Below, in pieces: positions 45,490-54,242 of a stretch of DNA of 64,000 nucleotides. Each line of letters begins with the position of its first letter. The first letter of the stretch is position 1. The translations under genes were made by a program, and so were the position numbers. The DNA comes from Haloprofundus salinisoli (GTDB taxonomy: Archaea > Halobacteriota > Halobacteria > Halobacteriales > Haloferacaceae): positions 2,356,001 through 2,420,000 of the forward strand of contig NZ_CP083663.1 of NCBI RefSeq assembly GCF_020097815.1, read 5' to 3'. The notes beneath the pieces are model-generated. The model saw only the letters and a program-made list of their open reading frames with translations, was not told the origin of the DNA and searched no databases.

Positions 45490-45840
45490 TCACTCATCAA
45501 CAATTTCACATCGGGATGCCCCACGACAGACCAACTTCCCGGACAACCGGATCAGTCGCTCCCTCTCATCAGTTACTTCTCGCATTTCTGGTGCGCCCGC
45601 ACTTTCTGGAGCTGAAACTACCTTCCCAAACCTCGGCTCTGTTGCAAGGTAATCTGCGATAGCGTCATTCCACCCGTCGTATGTGTAGCTGTACGGCTCG
45701 AATTGAACTTCACTGAACTTCTTGTCGTCAACCCAGTGCGTCGCCCTTAATTCGTAGATTTCGAGATACACGGTAGTTCCTACGGCTTCTTCGACACATC
45801 GAGCGGGGGCTTTTGGTGCCATTCTCGTTTCCGAATACAC
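45490..45840 (-). CDS. Hypothetical protein of the element
   Basis: A 116-residue frame (starts MYSETRMAPKAPARCVEEAV; a start at 45822 is also possible). It has an aromatic-rich middle (YELRATHWVDDKKFSEVQF and SYTYDGWNDAIADYL) and no family I know. It overlaps the 3' end of the upstream gene in another frame by about 40-60 bases, as coupled genes may. Codon use is moderately AT-rich like the rest of the element. Confidence 0.5.
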   Translation of the reverse strand: MYSETRMAPKAPARCVEEAVGTTVYLEIYELRATHWVDDKKFSEVQFEPYSYTYDGWNDAIADYLATEPRFGKVVSAPESAGAPEMREVTDERERLIRLSGKLVCRGASRCEIVDE

Positions 45841-46310
45841 ACCCTCGCCTCTTTTTCTCGCTTCTCGGTGAAGGGTTCGTCACAGTTCTGTGCGATTTCG
45901 GCCAACGAAGCCATATTGGGGGCAGAGCTTCTTGCTTCGCTTTCTTTCACTTCCTCACTTACCTCGTACCACTTCGGCTCAGGTCGATTGATTTCGGGCG
46001 CACCGTAAGTTCGTGGATCGAAATCTCTCTCGTGGACGCTTGCATCGCTGGAATCCATCGAACGTGTCTTTCCAACTGATGGTGACTTTGACGCTTTGAA
46101 GCTCTTGCCTCGGACTGACGCTAACCGAGCGTAGTAGTGATGACCACAGACACGAGTAATTTCGACCTCGACCGTCTCACCAACGCCATGGTTGATCTTC
46201 CCGAGGTTGATGTGCTTCTCCCCTCCATCCAGAAACACAATCGCATTGTCCTTCTTGCTGACCCGGTTGATCGTTACCTCCAGTTTGTCTCCCTGTCCCA
46301 AGCCAACCAT
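45780..46310 (-). CDS. Protein with N-terminal TRAM-like OB domain
   Basis: A 176-residue protein. Residues 1-60 (GDKLEVTINRVSKKDNAIVF, INLGKINHGVGETVEVEITR) read as a TRAM-type beta-barrel that binds RNA or DNA in archaeal proteins. The rest is polar and low complexity. A TATA-like GATATAT on the minus strand (46336-46343) is centred about 27-30 bases before the ATG at 46310, so the transcript is probably leaderless. Function in the element is unknown. Confidence 0.6.
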   Translation of the reverse strand: MVGLGQGDKLEVTINRVSKKDNAIVFLDGGEKHINLGKINHGVGETVEVEITRVCGHHYYARLASVRGKSFKASKSPSVGKTRSMDSSDASVHERDFDPRTYGAPEINRPEPKWYEVSEEVKESEARSSAPNMASLAEIAQNCDEPFTEKREKEARVCIRKREWHQKPPLDVSKKP

Positions 46311-46335
46311 ACACACATTCTCTCAGGACAACTGA

Positions 46336-46343
46336 TATATCTA
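46336..46343 (-). promoter_or_regulatory. TATA-like box of the TRAM-like gene
   Basis: AGATATAT on the minus strand lies at the archaeal TATA distance from the start at 46310. Confidence 0.5.
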
Positions 46344-46972
46344 TCCCAATGCGAGAAACCCGACCGAAAAGAGCGAATCACTACATCGAGTCGGGCGTCC
46401 ATTCTGCCTGTTTCCCCGGAATCAAAGACGCCTAATTTCGAGCGTTTCAGCAACTCCGAGATCGCTCTCAGAAACTCCCAATTTCTGAGTCGGAGCTACT
46501 AAATGTCGTAGTGGCGGGCCAAGTCGAATGTTCTAACTCCCCGTCTTCTCAGAGACGTACTATTAGCTGTGGTTAGGAATTGAACATACGTCCAATTTAC
46601 AGGGCAGAGGGCATGTTTCAGCTCTCAATGATATTCCGTCTCTCTCGGATTCTCTGAGACACTCTCAGTGATTCGTAGACGGATTTGATGGGAAAGAATG
46701 ACGGGAGACCCAGACTCGACGTAAAAATCGAATAGCAAGCCTCCTGTGGCTATCAGAATCAATCACGAGGTAGTAAGTCTCCCCCACAATCCGTACTCCC
46801 CGAGTATTTCCCCCACTCCGGGTGGATGACCTCCGACTATACAGGATATACAGTAGAGTATCTACAGACTGGCAAAATCAGATGGTTCAATACATCGAGG
46901 GGTATGTTAACCAAATAGTTTGGTCTAAACGTTCAACAAATAGTAACAAGAAGTACTATTCAACACTACTAT

Positions 46973-46998
46973 CTACTATACTGTATATACTATAGTAG
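46973..46998. promoter_or_regulatory. Dyad-symmetric site CTACTATA...TATAGTAG
   Basis: Perfect 8-base arms CTACTATA and TATAGTAG surround CTGTATATAC. Outside it, CAACACTACTA (left, ending 46971) and TGTAGTAGTGGTTG (right, 47003-47017) continue the symmetry imperfectly over about 60 bases. It lies about 200 bases before the restriction-modification gene. It is a candidate binding site for a regulator or initiator. Confidence 0.6.
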
Positions 46999-47175
46999 TA
47001 CACTGTAGTAGTGGTTGTGAGATTGATGTTGGGAGCGGTGCTCTCGATAGTTACTGGCGCTTATTGTCTACCTTCTGGTATCTTCTCAGGATACTGGACA
47101 AATGTCCAAAAATATCGAACAGTAGCTTACCGACGCTCGATGTGTTGAACCACGACCGGTAGCATACATGAAACG

Positions 47176-47180
47176 TTATA
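47176..47180 (+). promoter_or_regulatory. TATA-like box of the restriction-modification gene
   Basis: TTATA is centred 27 bases before the ATG at 47205, predicting a leaderless transcript. Confidence 0.55.
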
Positions 47181-47204
47181 CCGCATGATTGAGAGAGGCC
47201 GAAT

Positions 47205-50200
47205 ATGACCGACACGTCGGCATTCCTTGAAGCTCTCCATGGAATCGGTTCCCGAATAGATGGGGACATGAGCGAAAAGGACGTGGAGAACGCATTTCTG
47301 AACGAGAACTTCTATTCCCTCCTTGGTTACTCCGGTGCTGGTCACGACCTCCGGAGTGAGTGGACGCTTCCTGACAACAAACGACCAGATTACGTCACCC
47401 TCGATGCGAACGAGTCAGTAACCGCAATCTACGAGTTCAAAACGTCGGGTAAGCAACTCGGGAAGAAGCAAGAAGATCAATTGTTCCACTACGTAGACGA
47501 ACTCAAGGCCGACTACGGGGTGCTGACCAACGGCGAGGAACTTCGCCTCTACTCTCGGGATGGACACGCTCGGATGCTTGCTGTATCTCTCTCAGAAGTA
47601 ACAGGGAGCCATGCTTCCGACCTTAGTGCGGCACTCCAGAAGCCAGAGTGGGACATTACCAACCCATCGAGCGTCAACGACTACCTGAACCGCCTCGACG
47701 CGGTGGAACTCTCTGGAGAACTCGGACGCGAACACTTCTTCGACACATTCCGACTCGAACCCGACAGTCCGTTCGCAGACCTCGTGACTTCGATGGTCGA
47801 TCTGCTCCGTGAACTCCGTGACGAGGACGAAGCGAAGTTCGTGAAGGGAGCCTACGACTTCTGGGAGGCGAGCTATGCATCGGAACCTGACGAAATTCCC
47901 GATTCATGGGACAGCTTCATCGACGGCGGAAAGCAGGAACTTCGGGACTTCATGTTCGCTCTCGAAAGTGGCCACGCACTTCTGGCCCGACTGCTTCTCG
48001 CAAAGGCGTCTCTCGACCACGAGTTCTTCCCCGATGACAGGGGCCTCGAACGTTACTTCAAGGAACTTGGCGGTTTCGACGGTACTGTCAGCCTCGATGC
48101 GTACCCCGTCGCGGCGAATGGGATGATAGAGGACATGCGGAACCAGCTGGTTGAGAGTCTGTTCGAGGACGACATTTTCATCTGGTGGAGTGACGGCTAC
48201 GCGAAAGAGACAGCGAGTCTACATAAGAACCAGTTCAATCGCTTCCGCGACGTTGCGAAAGAGGGCACAGAGGTCAGTCGTGTTTCTCCCGCTACGCGTG
48301 AGCGGTTCAGCCGGGCTGTCGCACACGTCATCTTCTCCGTTCTGAAGTTCGACTTCTCGGCGGTCGAAGGCGACCCACTCGGTGATCTGTATCAGCGATA
48401 CTTCGACCCTGAGACTCGCAAGGCGCTCGGGGAGTTCTACACGCCACAGGAGGTCGTGGACTACATCATGGACGGCGTCGGCTACGACATGGGCATCCAC
48501 GATGAACGACTTATCGACCCTTCCTGCGGTTCTGGGACATTTCTCGTCGAAGCCGTGGAACGTTACATTGAGGACGTAGAGCGGTACAACGACGACCCAG
48601 ACTGGGAAGAGCATCTGACGAGGCTCTGCACCCGTCCCCACATCGTTGGCCTCGACATTCACCCGTTCGCCGTCCTGATGGCCCAGATTCGGTTCATGGT
48701 CGCTATCCTCCCGAAGTACCGAGAGGCGAAACGGAGCAACGGGGACTTCACTATCCGACGTCTTCCGATTTTCCGGACGGACTCGCTTCGGAACGAACGT
48801 GAACTAAGTGGTATCGACCTCGGTGACGATGGTTCTGCTCAGGTGACGCTTGATGCGATGACTGAAGACAACCAAGACGTTCGTATCCCTGTTCCACTGC
48901 CGGTCGAAGTGGACGAAAACGAGGTCGATGTGTCCGAGTACGAAGACGGGTTCCTCGTGCAGAAAATTCGGATGCCATTGTTCAAAAACATTCGGCTGAA
49001 TACTGGTGTTCGAAACTTCGGAGAATACTTTGCGGCCCTTCAGGGTGTCCTCGACGTAGCGAAGTGGTATCTCCACGAAGGGGAATGGGACTACAACGGC
49101 GGTCTGAAACAGGGTATCGACCGTTACACGACAAGAGAGTACGACGGTATTGAGGAGTTCTTCGTTCCGTACTTGGAGGAGATTCTCGAAACGGTACGCT
49201 ATCTTCGTACCGAACACGGAGACGGGCGACTGTTCAAAATCTTCGAAGACACCGTTTTGTCACTTGTCGTAAAGAACTATATGAAATATGAATATATCGT
49301 TGGCAACCCACCCTATGTGAATCGTAGGTATATTCCGGATTCAAAGGACCAAATGTATCGAGAAATCTATGAAACGCCACATTGGCACTATGACCTCTAC
49401 GTTTTGTTCGTTGAGCGGGGTCTGAATATGTTAACAGAAGATGGATCGCTCTCTTATATTATTTCGGATCAATTTATGACGAGAAGGTACGGTAAAAAGC
49501 TACGGAAGCATCTTAGCGAAAAGTCTCACATCAAAGAAATAATTGACTTTGGTGATACTGGCGTTTTTGAGGACGCTACAAACTATCCATGTATTCTAAC
49601 ATTGGGTCACGGAAAGACGACTAGCCCAGTACCTGTAGTGGTAGTTCACAAGCCGATCGAACTAGCTATGGAAACCGTTCGAGAAGTTGTGAATACAGAA
49701 GACTTCTCAAGCGATGACTACACTAGCTTCTACGTATCTCCATCAAACTTGTCTGAAAATATTTGGTCACTCATTCCTACAAACCTCTATTCGATTTTTG
49801 ATAATATGAGAGAAAATGGTAAGAGACTTGATAGCGCCTCTGAGCCGATCTCTGGCGCTCGTATCGGTAAGGATGACGTCTTTATTGGTACTCAGACATC
49901 TGTTGACGGGTCCAACGAATTCGAGATGCAGAGTGGGGAGGTCGTAAAAATCGAAAATGAGATTCTTAAACCAATTGTAAAAGGAAAGGATGTGAGACGG
50001 TGGGAAGAAGCCTGGAAAGGCCGATATATGATTTATCCACTCAAGGATAATTCAGCAATTGATGAAAAAACACTACAGACAAAGTACCCACAGACACATG
50101 AACATTTCAAAAATCATGAAATTGAGCTTCGGGAACGAGTTTGGTTCGACCAGGGTCCAGTAGAACTACATGGCGAGTGGTACGCTCCAATGTACATCGA

Positions 50201-50984
50201 CGATTACGACATCTACAGCAAAACTTGCATCTTGACACCAGCTCTTACTAACAAGATGAATTTTGCAAAGAATAGAAATGGGTCAATCTTTGTTGGCGGT
50301 ACAGCAGGAGTGCTTGGAATTATACCCGACAGTTCAGTTTCAGAAGATGAACTACTCGGATATCTCAATTCCACACTTGTTGGTGCGTTCGTGAAAGCGT
50401 CAGCTCCAAGCAAAGCAAATGGTTACTATCAACTTAGCGAGGACCTTTTAAGACAGGTTCCAATACCTAAAAAAATTAGTGGTCTCTCAGATTATGTTGC
50501 CAAAATAAGAACTATAGTGAAAAAACATAACAACATTACGGATTTCCCCAGTTCATATATTAGTGGACAGAGTGGCGAAATCGACTACATTGATTATGAG
50601 TGGCAGACTCGTCGTTATCCGGTAAAAGCGAAAATTGAGGAACTTGATGATGGTCGCTTTGCAGTAACAGCGGGAATTTCCGACGAAATCACCGCTCCTC
50701 AGATGGACAAAGGTGACCGTGACGACCGCAAGCTCAGAGCGAAGTACGTTCACGCGGCTGTCAACGGACGGAACATGAAAAAGGGAGAAGAGATGAACAT
50801 CCCAATCCCGAAGCGTACCGATGACGTGGAACAACTCATTGAGGCGTTAGAAGCCGACAAACAGACCGTCGAAGAGACGAGCATCGAAGACCTCGAAGCA
50901 GAGATTGACGACACAGTCTACGACCTGTTCAATCTCACCGAAGACGAACGCAACGTCATTGAGGATTACCTCGAAGTATTCTGA
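47205..50984 (+). CDS. Single-chain type II restriction-modification protein (type IIG-like)
   Basis: A 1259-residue fusion of nuclease, adenine methyltransferase and target recognition. Residues 55-90 carry a PD-(D/E)xK nuclease-like motif (RPDYVTLDANESVTAIYEFKT). Helical linkers lead to the N6-adenine methyltransferase with SAM motif I LIDPSCGSGTFLVEA (about residues 434-448) and the catalytic NPPY (701-704). The following part, to about residue 1140, is probably the target-recognition domain (LRQVPIPKKISGL is typical at its end). It should methylate and cut one asymmetric site. DNA from about 49250 to 50640 is clearly more AT-rich than the rest of the gene. No BREX or DISARM genes are near, so a phage-exclusion PglX role is less likely. 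Confidence 0.88.
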   Translation: MTDTSAFLEALHGIGSRIDGDMSEKDVENAFLNENFYSLLGYSGAGHDLRSEWTLPDNKRPDYVTLDANESVTAIYEFKTSGKQLGKKQEDQLFHYVDELKADYGVLTNGEELRLYSRDGHARMLAVSLSEVTGSHASDLSAALQKPEWDITNPSSVNDYLNRLDAVELSGELGREHFFDTFRLEPDSPFADLVTSMVDLLRELRDEDEAKFVKGAYDFWEASYASEPDEIPDSWDSFIDGGKQELRDFMFALESGHALLARLLLAKASLDHEFFPDDRGLERYFKELGGFDGTVSLDAYPVAANGMIEDMRNQLVESLFEDDIFIWWSDGYAKETASLHKNQFNRFRDVAKEGTEVSRVSPATRERFSRAVAHVIFSVLKFDFSAVEGDPLGDLYQRYFDPETRKALGEFYTPQEVVDYIMDGVGYDMGIHDERLIDPSCGSGTFLVEAVERYIEDVERYNDDPDWEEHLTRLCTRPHIVGLDIHPFAVLMAQIRFMVAILPKYREAKRSNGDFTIRRLPIFRTDSLRNERELSGIDLGDDGSAQVTLDAMTEDNQDVRIPVPLPVEVDENEVDVSEYEDGFLVQKIRMPLFKNIRLNTGVRNFGEYFAALQGVLDVAKWYLHEGEWDYNGGLKQGIDRYTTREYDGIEEFFVPYLEEILETVRYLRTEHGDGRLFKIFEDTVLSLVVKNYMKYEYIVGNPPYVNRRYIPDSKDQMYREIYETPHWHYDLYVLFVERGLNMLTEDGSLSYIISDQFMTRRYGKKLRKHLSEKSHIKEIIDFGDTGVFEDATNYPCILTLGHGKTTSPVPVVVVHKPIELAMETVREVVNTEDFSSDDYTSFYVSPSNLSENIWSLIPTNLYSIFDNMRENGKRLDSASEPISGARIGKDDVFIGTQTSVDGSNEFEMQSGEVVKIENEILKPIVKGKDVRRWEEAWKGRYMIYPLKDNSAIDEKTLQTKYPQTHEHFKNHEIELRERVWFDQGPVELHGEWYAPMYIDDYDIYSKTCILTPALTNKMNFAKNRNGSIFVGGTAGVLGIIPDSSVSEDELLGYLNSTLVGAFVKASAPSKANGYYQLSEDLLRQVPIPKKISGLSDYVAKIRTIVKKHNNITDFPSSYISGQSGEIDYIDYEWQTRRYPVKAKIEELDDGRFAVTAGISDEITAPQMDKGDRDDRKLRAKYVHAAVNGRNMKKGEEMNIPIPKRTDDVEQLIEALEADKQTVEETSIEDLEAEIDDTVYDLFNLTEDERNVIEDYLEVF

Positions 50985-51352
50985 CGTTCCGAGGGAGATT
51001 CAGGGTCGCAATACCCTACTCCGGAACGCCGGAAACCTCATCTATCTCTCTTTTTTTAGACAGAATTAAAAGTTGACTCCTAATTATGTTTAGATTTAAA
51101 CCTTTTAGCTTGTCTGATTCACCGCATCGAGGCGTTTAGGAGGAAAAAGATTCGTAGAGGTTTGGAATTGTCGTTGAATACTCGATGTTTCTACTGTTCG
51201 ATGATAGATTAGTAGTCCGTACTTGGCCCCCGCCTCGATGCAGTTGTCCATCCGAACGAACTTTGGCGTAGAAGCAGTCGTGTATATCCTCGTAATGCCG
51301 CTCCACCCTAACGTAATGCTAAGGGGTTTATATACCACCCTTTGTGGTGGCT
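50985..51352. other. Gap between converging genes
   Basis: This AT-rich gap has the T-run terminator at 51051-51057 and, at the other side, a hairpin CCACC-CTTTGT-GGTGG (51335-51350, with one extra base in the loop) directly after the stop of the converging gene. No gene is seen. Confidence 0.5.
51051..51057 (+). terminator. T-run terminator of the restriction-modification gene
   Basis: Seven T residues lie 67 bases after the stop codon in a pyrimidine-rich stretch, as in archaeal intrinsic termination. Confidence 0.5.
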
Positions 51353-52084
51353 TCATCGAGTGGTGGTTGGCGTCCAGTTCGGTTTTCGTTCGTCGAAGCC
51401 CTTCGGTGGGAGTCGCTCAGAGAACATCTGGTCGAACTGCCGACACACACGGTCGATATCGTGTTGTCGAAGTCCGAACTCAAGGGCGACCTGATTGAAT
51501 ATCTCGTCGGATTCGGCACAGTTGGGATGGTACTTCCTCTCGGCCGCATACGGCGTGTTCTCGTCACGGTGGACAACGTAGGCGCACGAACAGAACGCGA
51601 CTAGCTCCAGCTTCTTGCCGAATTTTTCGGCATCTACGTTCGTTGCTCTCGCTTTCGCGCGGTCGATCTGGAGGGACGTGAGGTTCAGTCGTTCACCGAT
51701 ATTCTCTACGAGATACACTCTGAGCCGATACGTCTTCAGCTCTGAATGCTCCCACTTCGGTCCATTCTTCTCGCCACGATGAATCTCACCCAGCATCTTG
51801 AAGTACGACTCCTTGTCGAGCTTCAGGAAATCACTACTCCATCGTTGCCCACGAACATCCTTGGCGCGAAATAGAGTCGCCCAGTGCGGGTCTGGTTTCG
51901 TGAGTTGATTGTACGCATCACCGTCGATGCGCAATTCTCGCTTCGTCTCCTCTTCATCCTTCTCAGCCAACAATTGCTCGAAATCAGACTTTGGAGTCTC
52001 TGGAGCAACCTCAGGGGTGGCAGAATGCGAGTCAGAAGGTTCGGAGTGTAGTACAGGCTCAGTAGTGATATGTTCGACACTCAT
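51353..52084 (-). CDS. Protein of unknown function with helical C-terminal domain
   Basis: A 243-residue protein (MSVEHITTEPVLHSEPSDSH). Residues 1-60 are polar and low complexity. The C-terminal 130 residues are helical (LRVYLVENIGERLNLTSLQI, LVAFCSCAYVVHRDE, NQVALEFGLRQHDIDRVCRQF), which faintly recalls the cyclin-like repeats of TFB or small DNA-binding proteins. I do not assert that relationship. It is transcribed toward the restriction-modification gene. Confidence 0.6.
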   Translation of the reverse strand: MSVEHITTEPVLHSEPSDSHSATPEVAPETPKSDFEQLLAEKDEEETKRELRIDGDAYNQLTKPDPHWATLFRAKDVRGQRWSSDFLKLDKESYFKMLGEIHRGEKNGPKWEHSELKTYRLRVYLVENIGERLNLTSLQIDRAKARATNVDAEKFGKKLELVAFCSCAYVVHRDENTPYAAERKYHPNCAESDEIFNQVALEFGLRQHDIDRVCRQFDQMFSERLPPKGFDERKPNWTPTTTR

Positions 52085-52313
52085 AGATGGAATGGACGCT
52101 ACGGCAGTAGCTACTACTGGACGACATTGAGACTCAGAGTAGATTCCGCCGGAAAAGGTCCTCACTTTACTAGACGGGGTCCCGCTTCTTAATTCTGGCG
52201 TGTGAAGACTGTAGCATTGCCAATTCGACTTCTACACAACAGACTGCAACATAGCGACTATCGAAGAGAAAATCAAAAACTGAAGCCGTGTTCTGCCCTC
52301 TTCTACCCCCGGT

Positions 52314-52847
52314 CTATCGTATCGAGTCGTGCATCTTTCGGAGGTAATCGTGTAGTATCTCACTCAACCCCTCGATGAGTCCATTCTCGGATTCGTAATG
52401 TCGAAGCAATCCCTTGTCGTCGAACGCGCCCAATTCTTCGAACGTCCGAAGCCGGAAGTACCGACCTATCGAGGGGTCACGACTCTCGAAGTAATCGGCG
52501 TAGTCCATGAGGTCGAAATACGCGGCGTAGGGAAGCGGTCGAAGCCCAAAGTCCGCCACTTCAACGAACCCGTCAGTCACCGCCCCAATCTCCTGCTCGA
52601 TGAGTCCGAGCATCTCTTCTTCTTCGGTGTCCATGTGGAGTTTCAGGAGTGCCGCAAGGAGTGGTGTTCCAGACGGAAATCCAGTTTCCTTGGGAGCGTT
52701 CTCGCGATACGCTGTACCGATTGTCTCATCGAGTATCCGCCCCTCGATGCGTTTTTTCTCGGCGTGCGACCCCGACAGGCCATACTCCACAATCAGCCGC
52801 TCAGTCTCGTCCACGTCGTGTAGGTAGTTCTCTGTCATCGTGTTCAT
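52314..52847 (-). CDS. Acidic protein coupled to the integrase
   Basis: A 177-residue acidic helical protein (MNTMTENYLHDVDETERLIV). Its start overlaps the integrase stop (ATGA type), so the two are probably co-translated. No family is recognised. It could be an excision or regulatory partner, which is inference from position only. Confidence 0.6.
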   Translation of the reverse strand: MNTMTENYLHDVDETERLIVEYGLSGSHAEKKRIEGRILDETIGTAYRENAPKETGFPSGTPLLAALLKLHMDTEEEEMLGLIEQEIGAVTDGFVEVADFGLRPLPYAAYFDLMDYADYFESRDPSIGRYFRLRTFEELGAFDDKGLLRHYESENGLIEGLSEILHDYLRKMHDSIR

Positions 52848-53956
52848 CCCATCCGGTCAAGCGCGTTCCGTCGATCTTCTACCGGTGCTTGGTCGTACTT
52901 CATCGTCGTTTGCTCGCTCTTGTGTCGGAGTTGAGCCTTCGCCGCCGCAAGGTCACGTTCGTGGGTCATCGCAGTTCCCGTGGAATGACGAAGCGCATAC
53001 CAGCTCATCTGCCGGTTCTCCGTCGGAATCCCAGCTATCTCGCAGAGCTTCACGAGAAGACGCCGAAGACTCTGTGTCTGGTATGGATTTCCCTCGCGGG
53101 TCAGCCACAATTCATCGGTATCGTCGTACTTCTCGTACCGTCCGCGCTCACTCAGCCACCGTTCGAGGGCATCGGCGGTACGGTCAGAGAGTGCAACGAC
53201 CCAGTTCCCTTCGTTCTTCGCGGAGTCTTCCTTCGGGATACGGAGTACGCTGTTCTCCACATCGACCCACGATACTTTCGCACGCTCCACCTCGGTGGGT
53301 CGAAGCCCGCAGTCGAGACTCGCCCACGTGATCGAGGTGAACTTCCAACTGTTCGCTCGCTTCCAGTCGTCCGGTGTCACCTCTGACTTAGGCTTCCCGA
53401 ACCGTTGTGCGAGGAGTGCTTTCCACTCGTCGCGGTCGCCCGGAGAGAGACTACTGTACGATGGTATGGAACCGTAGTCCAGCGCGGCTTCACGAACCTG
53501 TTTCCGCTCCTCGATGGTGAGAAACTCGCGTGGTCCAGCGTCAGTATTCGCGTTGCTGAAGGTACGCTCTGGCTCCCACAGGGTATCACCTTTCTCGTTA
53601 GAACGCCACTTGAACAGGCGCTTGAGAGCCTTCTGCGTGTTCGCCTTGTGGGTGGCTGAGTTATCCGAGTAGAGGAGTTCGGTCATGTAGGCGTCCGCGT
53701 GGTCGTGGGTGAACGCGACTGTGTAGCCGTCCTCCTGTTCTGTCCACACCTGCCGTGCGAACTGGTCGGTACGGTACGCCGTCGCTCGGATAGTGTCTCG
53801 TCCGTAGCCTTCTGCGAGGTCAGGATTCTTACCGAGATGGATGAGCCAACGAACGAACTCGATGCGGTGAGCCTCGTAGTCAACCACCTGCTTCTCTTTC
53901 AGTAATTCCCGACTTTTGTCCGTCACAAGCGGGAAATCTTCGGGGCTGAGACTCAT
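52844..53956 (-). CDS. Tyrosine recombinase/integrase
   Basis: A 370-residue site-specific recombinase of phage/XerCD-type. The N-terminal SAM-like core-binding part runs to about residue 140. The catalytic part has the first Arg in DCGLRPTEVERAK, the second Arg in SWYALRHSTGTAM (H replaced by Y at the usual H-x-x-R), the His/Trp-position in AQLRHKSEQTTM and the nucleophile in KYDQAP. It sits 152 bases from the intact tRNA-Glu, in the usual position for a tRNA-targeting integrase. It probably drives integration and excision between the 57-base repeats. Confidence 0.92.
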   Translation of the reverse strand: MSLSPEDFPLVTDKSRELLKEKQVVDYEAHRIEFVRWLIHLGKNPDLAEGYGRDTIRATAYRTDQFARQVWTEQEDGYTVAFTHDHADAYMTELLYSDNSATHKANTQKALKRLFKWRSNEKGDTLWEPERTFSNANTDAGPREFLTIEERKQVREAALDYGSIPSYSSLSPGDRDEWKALLAQRFGKPKSEVTPDDWKRANSWKFTSITWASLDCGLRPTEVERAKVSWVDVENSVLRIPKEDSAKNEGNWVVALSDRTADALERWLSERGRYEKYDDTDELWLTREGNPYQTQSLRRLLVKLCEIAGIPTENRQMSWYALRHSTGTAMTHERDLAAAKAQLRHKSEQTTMKYDQAPVEDRRNALDRMG

Positions 53957-54107
53957 CGGGAGTCTCCCGTTTCGTAAATTGAGCCTGACAGAAATGCTAA
54001 TCGCTGTACGGCAGTGGGGTAGCTATTCGGTCGAATCGAATTGGCCTGTGGGGTGAACATAGTTTTGTCACTCCACGGCTGAAAACAGGCGGTAGAAGCC
54101 TTGAGGA

Positions 54108-54182
<75 letters not shown>

Positions 54183-54242
54183 GACGTTCTCAACTGTCGC
54201 CCAGAGGAGTTTAAAGATTCCGTTACGTGGCGAGTGTGCGTG

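Larger units (their letters stand above)
46344..47204. other. Long gene-free, AT-rich gap of the element
   Basis: About 860 bases with no convincing frame. It holds CCAAA-TAG-TTTGG (46911-46923) and a strong dyad at 46973-46998. AT-richness and direct and inverted repeats of CTACTA/TAGTAG type make this the best candidate in the element for a replication origin or an operator region. Confidence 0.5.

Noticed and set aside
47205-50984. PglX of a BREX system
   Set aside because: An N-terminal nuclease-like motif is present, and no brxA, brxB, brxC, pglZ or brxL genes lie around it.
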